A DNA stretch of 15,864 nt from an uncultured Lachnoanaerobaculum sp. (lineage in GTDB: Bacteria; Bacillota; Clostridia; Lachnospirales; Lachnospiraceae): positions 1-15,864 of the forward strand of contig CALISX010000154.1 in the NCBI GenBank assembly GCA_938041725.1. The letters run 5' to 3'. Made by a program: the position numbers and the translations under genes. The notes beneath the pieces were generated by a model that saw only the letters and a program-made list of their open reading frames with translations, did no database searches and was not told the DNA's origin. Shown here in pieces: positions 1 through 8,184 of the stretch (position 1 is its first letter; each line of letters begins with the position of its first letter).

Positions 1-2052
1 CTGCCCAGAGAAATTATACATTTTGATATGGGACGGGCCAAATCCATTCATGCTGTGGAAAAAGCCATGGAAGGGGATGAATGTATCTTTCTCATTACCC
101 AAAGAAATCCGGAGGTGACGGATCCGGATGCGGATGGGTTATATCAGCATGGCACTATGGTGAAGATTCGCCAGGTGGTGAAGCTGCAAAATGGTAACCT
201 TCGTCTGATGGTGGAGGGAATGTATAAGGCCCGTCTGCTGGAGATTATTGATAAAGAGGATTTTTATGTCACCCGGATTGAGGCTGTGACTGAGCGGGGA
301 ATTCCCTTCTCGGAGGAAAAGGAAGCCATGCTTCGGATTATTAAATCTGAAATCAAGGACTATGCCCAGAATAACCAGCGTTTTGCCAAGGAGGCCCTCC
401 CCAGGATTCTGGACTCCCAGAATCTGGAAGAGATCCTCTTTTTATCTGCCTCCAGTGTGGATTTTGACTATCATATTGACCAGGAAATATTGGATGCGGA
501 GGACGAGGAAAGGCGGTATGAAATTCTGGCCCGGGAGCTGATTAAGGAAAATGCTGTGGTGAAAATTAAAAATGAATTTCAAAAGCAGCTTAATTCCAAT
601 ATCAACCAGAATCAAAAGGAATATGTGATGCGGGAGCAGCTGAAAATCATACAAAAGGAGCTGGGGGAATCCTCTCCTTTGGGGGACACCGCAGAGTATG
701 AAAAAAAGCTGGAGGCAGCCAAAATTGCTCCGGAGTACAAGCAGCGCTTGAAAAAAGAAATCAGCAGACTTTCTGCCATGGGCATGATGGGCCAGGAAAG
801 TAATGTGATTCGAACCTACCTGGATACTATTTTTGATATGCCCTTTGAGGTGTATACCACGGACAATCAGGATATTAAAAGGGCCGCCAAGGCGTTAAAT
901 GGAGATCACTATGGGCTGGAAAAGGTGAAGGACCGGATTATTGAATATCTGGCGGTGAAAATCTTAAATCCCCAGGGCAATTCCCCCATTCTTTGCCTGG
1001 TGGGGCCTCCGGGAACGGGAAAAACCTCCATTGCCCGCAGTGTGGCCTCCGCCATGAACCGGAAATATATCCGCATCAGCCTGGGAGGGGTGAAGGATGA
1101 GGCGGAGATCAGAGGCCATAGAAGGACCTATGTGGGGGCCATGCCGGGAAGGATTGCAGAGGGGCTGAGAAACGCCAAGGTGGCCAATCCCTTGATGCTT
1201 TTGGATGAAATAGATAAAAGCTCCGGGGACTATAAGGGAGATCTGTCCTCCGCCCTTTTGGAGGTGCTGGACAGCGAGCAGAACAACAAATTCAGCGATC
1301 ACTATATTGAGATTCCCCTGGATTTATCCAAGGTATTATTTATTGCCACTGCCAATACTTTGGATACCATTCCCCGTCCTCTTTTGGATCGGATGGATGT
1401 GATTGAGATCAATTCCTATACGGAAAATGAGAAATTCCACATTGCCAAAAGCTATTTGGTGAAAAAACAAATGGAGGCCAATGGATTGAAACCGGAGGAT
1501 ATTTCCTTTGGGGACCGGGCTTTGAAGAAAATTATTCATAATTATACCAGAGAGGCAGGGGTCCGGAATCTGGAGCGGCGCATTGGGGATATTTGCCGCA
1601 AATGCGCCAGGAAGAAGCTGGAGGGTGCCAAGTCTCAGATCCGGGTAACTGAAAAGCTGGTGAAGGAGCTTTTGGGCAAGGAAAGGGTGAATTTTGAACC
1701 GGCCAATGAACGGGACGAGGTGGGCATTGTACGGGGTCTGGCCTGGACCAGTGTGGGAGGGGACACTCTGCAGATTGAAGTGAATATGATGCCAGGTAAG
1801 GGAGGATTGACCCTGACAGGAAATATGGGGGATGTGATGAAGGAAAGTGCCAGGATTGCCCTTAGCTGTGTCCGAAGCATTGTCCCCAGATATCATGTGG
1901 CTTCGGATTTTTTTGAAAACAATGATTTCCACCTGCATATCCCTGAGGGGGCGGTGCCCAAGGATGGTCCCAGTGCCGGGATAACCATGGCCACTGCCAT
2001 GCTGTCTGCCATTACCGGGAAACATAGGAGAAAGAATTCTGGCCTATTATAA
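1..2052 (+). CDS. lon: ATP-dependent protease Lon, partial at both ends (5' window edge, 3' chimeric joint)
   Basis: Lon is a cytosolic AAA+ serine protease that unfolds and degrades damaged and regulatory proteins. The frame is open from base 1, and the first residues ([16 protein letters not shown]) match the Lon N-domain just after its usual start, so perhaps 20 residues lie upstream. The substrate-binding N-domain and coiled coil fill roughly codons 1-280. Walker A GPPGTGKT is at 1003-1026 and Walker B LMLLDEID at 1192-1215. The protease domain begins near codon 575, and the catalytic serine sits in PKDGPSAG (Ser codon 1972-1974). Lon homology stops at SAITGK (about 2020); the frame then reads ten unrelated residues to a TAA at 2050-2052. 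The catalytic lysine, normally about 43 residues after the serine, is absent, so this version could not cut proteins. Family identity is certain; whether the truncation exists in a living genome is doubtful. Confidence 0.96.
   Translation: MPREIIHFDMGRAKSIHAVEKAMEGDECIFLITQRNPEVTDPDADGLYQHGTMVKIRQVVKLQNGNLRLMVEGMYKARLLEIIDKEDFYVTRIEAVTERGIPFSEEKEAMLRIIKSEIKDYAQNNQRFAKEALPRILDSQNLEEILFLSASSVDFDYHIDQEILDAEDEERRYEILARELIKENAVVKIKNEFQKQLNSNINQNQKEYVMREQLKIIQKELGESSPLGDTAEYEKKLEAAKIAPEYKQRLKKEISRLSAMGMMGQESNVIRTYLDTIFDMPFEVYTTDNQDIKRAAKALNGDHYGLEKVKDRIIEYLAVKILNPQGNSPILCLVGPPGTGKTSIARSVASAMNRKYIRISLGGVKDEAEIRGHRRTYVGAMPGRIAEGLRNAKVANPLMLLDEIDKSSGDYKGDLSSALLEVLDSEQNNKFSDHYIEIPLDLSKVLFIATANTLDTIPRPLLDRMDVIEINSYTENEKFHIAKSYLVKKQMEANGLKPEDISFGDRALKKIIHNYTREAGVRNLERRIGDICRKCARKKLEGAKSQIRVTEKLVKELLGKERVNFEPANERDEVGIVRGLAWTSVGGDTLQIEVNMMPGKGGLTLTGNMGDVMKESARIALSCVRSIVPRYHVASDFFENNDFHLHIPEGAVPKDGPSAGITMATAMLSAITGKHRRKNSGLL
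2012..2026. other. Chimeric joint between lon and a GT8 glycosyltransferase gene
   Basis: Lon coding sequence in frame 1 ends around 2015-2020, and GT8 coding sequence in frame 2 begins around 2021 ([11 protein letters not shown]). The expected Lon continuation after ITGK (a VRADVAMTGE-like stretch) is missing, as is the N-terminal half of GT8. The switch falls on the bases accgggaaac. No insertion-sequence end, target duplication or repeat is visible at the joint. A misassembly or ligation chimera is favoured over a real deletion. Confidence 0.85.
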
Positions 2053-2503
2053 AAGCATTTCCCCAGCAGCCCTTTTTGGAGATCAGGATGCCATGAACGG
2101 GGCCCTGCGCTGGGATATACAGCCTTTGGCGCCAAAATACAATTTCTTTTCCAATTACAAATATTTTTCCTATGGAGCCTTGAAAAAATCCGGGCTGTAT
2201 CCCTGCTCCAAGCAGGCCTTTTTACAGGCAAAAAGGCATCCGGTGATTGTACATTTTGCAGGAGATGAACGTCCCTGGAACAGAGGCAGCTGGAACCCCT
2301 ACCGAAGGGCCTATTTTTTCTTTAAGGCAAAGACCCCCTTTGCCCGGGAGCCTCTGGTAAAGGGGAAGGAGCTTTATATGGGGGTATATCATCTTTTGAA
2401 TCTTTTGACAGCGGTTTGTCCCTGGATCAGGGGAGAGGTGGCCAGAGGAAGGATCCACCGGGCCATGGAAAAAAGAATGGCAGCGCAAAAGGAGGGAGCA
2501 TGA
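2021..2503 (+). CDS. Glycosyltransferase family 8, C-terminal fragment
   Basis: GT8 enzymes are retaining transferases that move galactose or glucose from UDP-sugars onto lipopolysaccharide or cell-wall glycans. About 160 codons remain. They include DQDAMN, which matches the family's conserved DQDALN motif, PKYNFF, and the C-terminal metal-binding and substrate motif HFAGDERPW. The N-terminal half with the nucleotide-sugar site and DXD motif is missing, because the frame begins at the joint with lon near 2020. The first in-frame ATG (2093) lies inside the domain and is not the natural start. The TGA at 2501-2503 overlaps the next gene's ATG (ATGA), so this was the upstream member of the polysaccharide operon. 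The fragment should have no activity alone. Family call is confident; the sugar is unknown. Confidence 0.85.
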   Translation, partial: NIGERILAYYKSISPAALFGDQDAMNGALRWDIQPLAPKYNFFSNYKYFSYGALKKSGLYPCSKQAFLQAKRHPVIVHFAGDERPWNRGSWNPYRRAYFFFKAKTPFAREPLVKGKELYMGVYHLLNLLTAVCPWIRGEVARGRIHRAMEKRMAAQKEGA

Positions 2504-3411
2504 GGGTAGCGGCGGTAATTGTCAATTATAATGATGCAGACAGCAGCATGGCCCAGCTGGAGCGGATCGCAAATTTTTCCAATCTGGATAAAATCATTCT
2601 GGTGGATAATGCCTCCTGTGATGACTCCCGGATACGGCTGCGGCATTACTTTGAAGATAAGGATCCCAAGCGTTTTATCTGGATTCAGGCAGAGCGCAAT
2701 GGCGGTTATGGGGTCGGGAACAACCTGGGGGTGAAGCGGGCGGCCAAGGAGGGTATGGAGTATGCGCTCATTGCCAATCCGGACACAGTGTTTCAGGAAA
2801 GGGTGGTGGAAAGGCTGCGCCAGGGCCTGGAGCAGTTTCCAAAACTGGGAGCCTTGGCCCCGGTGATGTATAAAAAAGGGGTTTTGCCCGGGAGCAGAAA
2901 GGATGTTTTGGGGGGAGCCTCCTGCTGGCCCCTGCGGCCCTGGCTGTATTCCCTTTTGGAAAACGGACCTTTGTGCCGCAGAATTTTCACAAAGGCCTTG
3001 CATTATCCCTCGGAGTATTACATTGGCGCTTCCCTGCGTTTGGCAGGGGCTGTAGCAGGCTCCTTACTGATGGTGCGCATCAAGGACTTTCTTCAGGCTG
3101 GAGGGTATGATGAGGGGCTGTTTTTATACGGGGAGGAGGAAAGTCTGGCCCGGCGTATGAAAAAGGCGGGCTTTCTGACAGGGATCTTAACCAAGGAACG
3201 CTACATCCATGAAAACAGTGTTTCCATTGATAAAGCCTTTTCCAGGCGGCTGAAAAAACAGCGGCTAAAGGAAAAAAGCCTGTTGTATTATTTTAAGCAG
3301 TATCTCCATACAGGATTTTTGGCCGGAATACTTTCTGTTTTATTTTTTAAGGCTGTGGAGCTGGAAATTCTGGGATATGAGCTGCTGGCAGGAGAAAAAT
3401 CCAATGGTTGA
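2500..3411 (+). CDS. Glycosyltransferase family 2, rhamnosyltransferase-like
   Basis: The predicted 303-residue cytosolic, GT-A fold inverting transferase probably adds one sugar to a lipid-linked surface glycan. Start ATG at 2500 is chosen because AAAGGAGGG lies just upstream and it forms an ATGA overlap with the GT8 stop; an earlier in-frame ATG (2416) would lie well inside GT8. Visible motifs are the nucleotide-binding strand AAVIVNYN (residues 4-11), VDNAS (35-39), the NGGYGVGNN loop (67-75), the NPD metal site (93-95), and the acceptor-side AGAVAGSLLMVR (182-193) with YGEEE (210-214). The GYG.GNN loop and YGEEE resemble WbbL-type rhamnosyltransferases. A hydrophobic stretch near 270-285 could associate with the membrane. 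The donor and acceptor cannot be read from sequence, so rhamnose is an inference. Confidence 0.88.
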   Translation: MRVAAVIVNYNDADSSMAQLERIANFSNLDKIILVDNASCDDSRIRLRHYFEDKDPKRFIWIQAERNGGYGVGNNLGVKRAAKEGMEYALIANPDTVFQERVVERLRQGLEQFPKLGALAPVMYKKGVLPGSRKDVLGGASCWPLRPWLYSLLENGPLCRRIFTKALHYPSEYYIGASLRLAGAVAGSLLMVRIKDFLQAGGYDEGLFLYGEEESLARRMKKAGFLTGILTKERYIHENSVSIDKAFSRRLKKQRLKEKSLLYYFKQYLHTGFLAGILSVLFFKAVELEILGYELLAGEKSNG

Positions 3412-4387
3412 TATTCTCTTGGCCTCCTGCAATGGAGAAACATACCTAAGGACCCAGATAGAAAGCATCCTAAGACAAAGGGAGATTTCCTGGCACCTCT
3501 ACGCAAGGGACGATGCCTCCCGGGACGGCACCAGGGAGATGCTCGGGAAATACCAGAGGCGTTTTCCTCAAAAGATTTCTTTGGCTTGGAATCCAAGTCC
3601 CCAGGGGCCTGGGGAAAACTTTTTTCATCTGCTATCTCAATCCAGGGGAGACTACAGCTGCTTTTCCGATCAGGATGATGTGTGGCATCCGGAAAAGCTG
3701 TCCCTGACTCTTCGGTTTATGAAGGCCCTGGAGGCAGCCTATCCCAGGCAGCCGGTGCTGGTGCATTCGGACCTGGTGCTTGTGGATGAGAATGTACGCA
3801 GTCTGGGAAACAGGATGTGCGATTTCACCAAGCTTCCCTGGAGGGGAGATGTGAAACTCCGTCTTCCCTTTCAGGGAAGAAAGGCGGATTGCTATATCCG
3901 CCAAAGTCCCTGGCTTTTGAGCCGCCTGCTGGCAGAAAACCACATTACAGGAAATACGGTGATGATCAATAAAAGGCTTCGGGAACTGTTTCGTCCCCCT
4001 GCCCGTTTTTGTATGCATGACTGGTGGCTGGGACTGATGGGAGCAGCCTTGGGGGTGGTGGGATATATTCACGTCCCTTTGACGGCTTATCGTCAGCATG
4101 GTGCCAATGTGCTGGGGGTCAAGTCTCCCCTCCATCCCGGGCAGCTTGTAAAAAGGCTGACTGCAGGGGAAGCGGTGCGGCAAAATTACCGGGAGATGTT
4201 TGCCCAGGCCAGATGTTTTTACAAAATGTATGGGCCCTTGCTGCAGGGTACCAGGCAGCAAAGGATTCTCCGGGAGTTTATTGCCATGGAGCATGGGTCC
4301 AGAGGGGACAAAATAAAGAGCATTTTACAGTACCGTTTTGTAAAAAGCACCTGGCCCCTGACCCTGGGGGAGATGCTTTGTCTATGA
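3404..4387 (+). CDS. Glycosyltransferase family 2 (FSDQDDVW-type, rhamnosyltransferase-like)
   Basis: This 327-residue GT2 enzyme should add a sugar to the growing surface polysaccharide at the cytoplasmic membrane face. Start ATG at 3404 follows GGAGAA at 3391-3396 and overlaps the preceding stop by 8 bases; the earlier in-frame ATG at 3377 lies inside the previous gene and gives extra residues before the conserved strand. Motifs are VDILLASCNGETYLRTQIES at the N-terminus, DDASRDGT (36-43), the metal site FSDQDDVW (87-94), HSDLVLVDE (121-129), ITGNTVMINK (181-190) and HDWW (205-208). This layout is typical of RfbF/WfgS-type rhamnosyltransferases. Its stop overlaps the following flippase start (ATGA at 4384-4387), which implies coupled translation. 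The specific sugar is not determinable. Confidence 0.88.
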   Translation: MVDILLASCNGETYLRTQIESILRQREISWHLYARDDASRDGTREMLGKYQRRFPQKISLAWNPSPQGPGENFFHLLSQSRGDYSCFSDQDDVWHPEKLSLTLRFMKALEAAYPRQPVLVHSDLVLVDENVRSLGNRMCDFTKLPWRGDVKLRLPFQGRKADCYIRQSPWLLSRLLAENHITGNTVMINKRLRELFRPPARFCMHDWWLGLMGAALGVVGYIHVPLTAYRQHGANVLGVKSPLHPGQLVKRLTAGEAVRQNYREMFAQARCFYKMYGPLLQGTRQQRILREFIAMEHGSRGDKIKSILQYRFVKSTWPLTLGEMLCL

Positions 4388-5829
4388 AGGAAACAAGAAC
4401 CATCGCCGCCTCCTTTTTTTGGAAAATTTTAGAAAACGGAGGCTCCCAGGGGGTGTCTCTGGGGGTATCCATTTTGTTGGCCAGACTCCTTTCTCCAGAG
4501 GACTATGGGGCCCTGGTCATTTTGCTGGTTTTCATTAATATTGCCAATGTTTTGATTCAAAACGGTTTTGCTACGGCATTGATTCAAAAAAAAGAGGCCA
4601 GCCCCCTGGATTTTTCCTCAGTGCTTTGGTTTCAGCTTTTTTTATCCGCTGTGCTGTATCTGCTTTTGTTTGTCTCTGCCCCCTTTGTGGCGGATTTTTA
4701 CCACAATCCCCAGCTGAAGAACATGTTGAGGATACTGGCTTTGCTGATTTTTCCCGGAGGAGTTATCTCTGTGGAAAGTGCCTGGGCTTCCCGCAGGATG
4801 GCCTTTCGCAGTCTTTGTCTGGCCACGGTGCTGGCAGCCGTGTTTTCCGGGACGGTGAGTATTGTTTTAGCCGCCAGGGGATGGAAAACCTGGGCCCTTT
4901 GCATGCAGCAGCTGGTATATTATTTTAGTTTAATGATTTTTTTGGCAGTGGGGCTGCCCTTTCGGTTTTCACCGGACTTTTGTCTGGAAAGGCTTCGCTC
5001 CATGTTTTCCTTTGGGTATAAGATTCTGGCGGCGGCTCTGATTGATACCCTTTACAACAACCTGCACGGCCTGGTGATTGGGAAGGTCTACTCCCCCAAG
5101 GCTTTGGGGGATTACAATGAGGGGGAGATGTTTCCCAAACTCATTGTGGGGAATCTCTCCGGGGCCATTCAGTCTGTGCTGCTGCCGGTGATGGCCAAGG
5201 AGCAGGAGGAGGTGCAAAGGGTGAAGGAGCTGTTAAAGCGTTCCCTCAGCCTTTCCACCTATCTGATTGTCCCTATGATGTGGGGACTGGCGGCCTCCTC
5301 CCAGAGTCTGGTGCTGGTGCTGCTGGGAGAAAAATGGCATTCCGCTGTGCCCTTTTTGCGTTTGATGTGTGTGGCCTACGCTTTTTGGCCCATGCATATT
5401 TCCCATTTGCAGGCCTTAAAGGCCATGGGGAAAAGCCGGGATTTTCTGGTACTGGAGATCCTCAAAAAGACCCTGGGACTGGGGGCTATGGTGTTGGGGA
5501 TCCGTTACAGCGTTATTGTTTTTGTAGGGCTGAAGGCAGTGATGGATTTTGTATGTGTTTTTATCAATGCCTGGCCCAATGTCAAGAATTTGTCCTATCC
5601 CTTTCGAGAGCAGGCAAAAGATGTGGTCCCTTCTTTTTTCCTGTCCACAGTGATGGGACTGGGGGTATATGCCCTGGAGGGCCTTTTTACCCCGGGGCTT
5701 TTGCTTTTGGGCCTGCAAATCCTTGGAGGCATAGGGCTGTACCTGGCCCTGTCCTGGGGTACGAAAAACCGGGATTTTATCTTTTTATGGAATATGATCA
5801 CAAATGGGGGAAGAAAGAAGGTGCCATGA
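4384..5829 (+). CDS. Polysaccharide flippase, MOP superfamily (Wzx/TuaB-like), first of two
   Basis: This 481-residue integral membrane protein is predicted to move lipid-linked oligosaccharides from the inner to the outer leaflet. Length and the many hydrophobic segments (about 12-14 by eye) fit the polysaccharide-transport branch of the MOP superfamily. Family-like signatures are WKILENGGSQGVSLGVSILL and ARLLSPEDYGALVI near the N-terminus, then an early FATALIQKKE loop. The sequence YNNLHGLVIGKVYSPKALGD is typical of the WzxC/TuaB-like group, as is the amphipathic mid-section FPKLIVGNLSGAIQSVLLPV. The start is fixed by the ATGA overlap with the preceding GT2; upstream in-frame ATGs fall inside that gene. 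It is itself overlapped by the ATP-grasp gene (ATGA at 5826-5829). Substrate is unknown; a second flippase follows one gene later. Confidence 0.88.
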   Translation: MKETRTIAASFFWKILENGGSQGVSLGVSILLARLLSPEDYGALVILLVFINIANVLIQNGFATALIQKKEASPLDFSSVLWFQLFLSAVLYLLLFVSAPFVADFYHNPQLKNMLRILALLIFPGGVISVESAWASRRMAFRSLCLATVLAAVFSGTVSIVLAARGWKTWALCMQQLVYYFSLMIFLAVGLPFRFSPDFCLERLRSMFSFGYKILAAALIDTLYNNLHGLVIGKVYSPKALGDYNEGEMFPKLIVGNLSGAIQSVLLPVMAKEQEEVQRVKELLKRSLSLSTYLIVPMMWGLAASSQSLVLVLLGEKWHSAVPFLRLMCVAYAFWPMHISHLQALKAMGKSRDFLVLEILKKTLGLGAMVLGIRYSVIVFVGLKAVMDFVCVFINAWPNVKNLSYPFREQAKDVVPSFFLSTVMGLGVYALEGLFTPGLLLLGLQILGGIGLYLALSWGTKNRDFIFLWNMITNGGRKKVP

Positions 5830-6872
5830 ATATCCTGTTAACCAGTGTGGGACGCAGAAGCTATATGGTGGACTATTTTAAGGAGGCCCTCCAGAGTCTG
5901 GGGCTGGAGGGGAAGGTGGTGGTTTCCAATTCGGATCCGGATACCGGTGCCATGCATGGGGCGGACAAAGCCTACGTAACCCCCTTGATTTATGACAGGG
6001 ACTATATCCCTGCTTTGAAAAGGATCTGTGAAAAGGAAAAGATTCAACTGCTCCTTTCTTTATTTGATATTGATCTCATGGTGCTGGCCTGCCACCGGGA
6101 GGCCTTTGGGGATTTGGGGGTACGCCTTTGTGTCAGTGCCCCGGAGGTGATTTCCATTTGCAATGACAAATGGAACATGTGCCGTTTTTTGGAATCCCTT
6201 TCTTTGCCCCTTCCCCAAACCTATCTGCTGCCCCAGTGGCAGGAGGCAGACTTTTCCCAGGGAAGAAGCTATTTGATCAAGCCCCGCTGGGGTATGGGAT
6301 CTTTGGATATGTTTGAGGCGGAAAATCCGGAGGAGCTGCTGCTGCTGGCCCAAAAGGCCAAAAGGAACCTGGAAAAATCCTATTTAAAATATGAGGCGGC
6401 CCAGGACAGGCAGGCGTCGGTTTTAATTCAGGAAAGGATTGCAGGAGAGGAATACGGTTTGGATGTAATCCAGGATTTGCAGGGGAATTACAAAAGTACC
6501 ATTGTACGGAAAAAGCTGGCCATGCGGGCGGGGGAAACAGATATCGCCCAGGTGGTGGAGGACAAGGGACTTTCGGCTCTGGGGGAAACACTGGGAAGAG
6601 CCCTGGGGCATGTGGGGAACCTGGATGTGGATGTGATGGTCCGGAGCCGCCAGGACCAAAGGGAATACTATGTAATTGACATGAATGCCCGGTTTGGAGG
6701 GGGGTATCCCTTTTCCCATATGGCAGGGGCAGACCTGCCCAGGGCCTTGATTTTATGGAGTCTGGGAAAAGAAGTTCCCATGGAGATGCTGCGTCCCAGG
6801 CGCTGGGGTGTTTTTGCCAAGGAAATTACCATACGGGCCCTGGATCACCCCCCTGTATCTGTTTTGGATTAA
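5826..6872 (+). CDS. ATP-grasp ligase (carbamoyl-phosphate-synthase-like / PylC-like fold)
   Basis: This 348-residue protein carries an N-terminal pre-ATP-grasp Rossmann-like domain (MNILLTSVGRRSYMVDYF, then SNSDPDTGAMHGADKAYV) and a C-terminal ATP-grasp domain. Visible nucleotide-site residues are the NDK lysine (K115), the second lysine in YLIKPRWGMGS (K152), QERIAGEEYGLDV (202-214), and the metal-binding segment VIDMNARFGGGYP (283-295; D285, N287, R289). ATP-grasp enzymes join a carboxylate to an amine or thiol through an acyl-phosphate. The start is fixed by the ATGA overlap with the flippase stop. The position between two flippases and several glycosyltransferases suggests it ligates an amino acid or other acid to a sugar or a precursor, but the substrate is not visible. 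The 3' end may be frameshifted (see findings). Confidence 0.88.
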   Translation: MNILLTSVGRRSYMVDYFKEALQSLGLEGKVVVSNSDPDTGAMHGADKAYVTPLIYDRDYIPALKRICEKEKIQLLLSLFDIDLMVLACHREAFGDLGVRLCVSAPEVISICNDKWNMCRFLESLSLPLPQTYLLPQWQEADFSQGRSYLIKPRWGMGSLDMFEAENPEELLLLAQKAKRNLEKSYLKYEAAQDRQASVLIQERIAGEEYGLDVIQDLQGNYKSTIVRKKLAMRAGETDIAQVVEDKGLSALGETLGRALGHVGNLDVDVMVRSRQDQREYYVIDMNARFGGGYPFSHMAGADLPRALILWSLGKEVPMEMLRPRRWGVFAKEITIRALDHPPVSVLD

Positions 6873-6936
6873 GGGATGGCCGGGCCTTCTTTTCCCTGGA
6901 GGAAGCCAAACAGAAGGGATGGAAGGGCAGGGTTTT

Positions 6937-8184
6937 ATGCAGGAGAAAAAAGAAGCTCGTGAAAGAGCGGCGTTGCTTTGGAACATGGCGGGAAGTCTGG
7001 TGTATGCCCTCACCAGTATGCTCTTAGGGGTGGCGGTCACCAGGCTGTCCGGAGAGGCGGCAGGGGGGATTTTCTTTTTTGCCTTTTCCACCTTGGGCCA
7101 GCAGCTGTATATTATTTCCTATTTTGGCATGCGTCCCCTTCAGGTGACCGACAGCACCCATCTTTATTCCTTTGGGGATTACCGCCGGTTTCGGATCATT
7201 ACAGGGCTTTTGGCAGGGGGGGCCGGTCTGCTCTATGGGCTGCTTTCCACGGTTACCCCCTATGTGCGCATGGTATGGCTTTTATTGTCCCTGTATAAGA
7301 TACTGGACGGCTTTGCAGATGTGTATGAGTCGGAGATGCAAAGACAGGGGCGTCTGGACATGACGGGAAAGGCCACCCTGTTTCGTACCTTGTTTTCTGT
7401 GGGGGTATTTTTAATCGGCCTTCGGATCACAGGGGATCTTTTGTGGGCGTCTGCTTTGTTTATTCCGGCCATTTGTGTGGCTGCGGTTCTGTTTTCCGTG
7501 CTGCCCCTCAGAGGCCTGTCCCCGGAATGCAGGGTAAACAAGGGCAGCTCCCGGGCTCTTTTTGGGAAGAGCAAGTGGCTGTTTTTGGGAAGTTTTTTGG
7601 ATCTGTATATTTTTGCTGCTGCCAAATATGCGGTGAATGACCAGATGGGGGAGGTGTACAGCAATTATTTCAGCACCATTTTTATCCCTACCTCTGTGAT
7701 TAACCTGATGGCAGGCTTTGTGATCCGGCCCATTCTTACCAAGCTTTCCCTGCTGTATAAAACCGGACGCAGGGGGGAATTTATCCGCCTCATTTTGCAA
7801 ATCGGAGCATTGATTGGGGGATTCACCCTTTTGGGGGTGGGGGCTGCGGCGCTCTTTGGGATTCCCGTGTTGAAGCTGGCCATGGGGGCCGCCGGGGAGG
7901 CTCTGACGCCCTATACCCCTGCGTTGGTTTTGGTGGTTTTGGGAGGCGGACTATACGCCTTGCTGAATTTAGAGTATTATATACTGGTAATTTTAGAAAT
8001 GCAGGGTGTGATTTTCCTCATGTATGGGGCAGGGGCTCTGCTGGCCTGGGGGATCAGTGAAGGCTTGGTAAGGGGAGGCGGCGTCCAGGGGGCTGCTTTG
8101 GCCTATCTGCTGACGATGCTTCTCATGGCCCTTATGTTTTTGGGGGCAGTCCTTTGGGGAATCTTTTTCAAGGAGTCAAAATGA
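6937..8184 (+). CDS. Polysaccharide flippase, MOP-like, second of two
   Basis: The protein has 415 residues and is almost entirely hydrophobic, with about 12 predicted membrane segments, compatible with a Wzx-like exporter of lipid-linked glycans. An N-terminal cytosolic stretch MQEKKEARERAALLWN precedes membrane segment one (AGSLVYALTSMLLGVAVTRL). The start at 6937 is preferred because GGAAGGG (6921-6927) lies 9 bases upstream; the ATG at 6919 has no properly spaced site. The protein is not an obvious duplicate of the first flippase: it is about 65 residues shorter and its N-terminal motifs differ. The family call rests on layout, length and neighbours and is less certain than for the first flippase. 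Its stop overlaps the next glycosyltransferase (ATGA at 8181-8184). Between it and the ATP-grasp stop are 64 bases without a clear hairpin or promoter. Confidence 0.78.
   Translation: MQEKKEARERAALLWNMAGSLVYALTSMLLGVAVTRLSGEAAGGIFFFAFSTLGQQLYIISYFGMRPLQVTDSTHLYSFGDYRRFRIITGLLAGGAGLLYGLLSTVTPYVRMVWLLLSLYKILDGFADVYESEMQRQGRLDMTGKATLFRTLFSVGVFLIGLRITGDLLWASALFIPAICVAAVLFSVLPLRGLSPECRVNKGSSRALFGKSKWLFLGSFLDLYIFAAAKYAVNDQMGEVYSNYFSTIFIPTSVINLMAGFVIRPILTKLSLLYKTGRRGEFIRLILQIGALIGGFTLLGVGAAALFGIPVLKLAMGAAGEALTPYTPALVLVVLGGGLYALLNLEYYILVILEMQGVIFLMYGAGALLAWGISEGLVRGGGVQGAALAYLLTMLLMALMFLGAVLWGIFFKESK

Noticed and set aside
1336..2025. Long minus-strand open frame inside lon
   Set aside because: It is the antisense shadow of conserved Lon coding sequence and has no recognisable motif or ribosome site.
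2012..2040. Insertion sequence or attachment site at the lon/GT8 joint
   Set aside because: No inverted repeats, target duplication, transposase or integrase gene can be seen.
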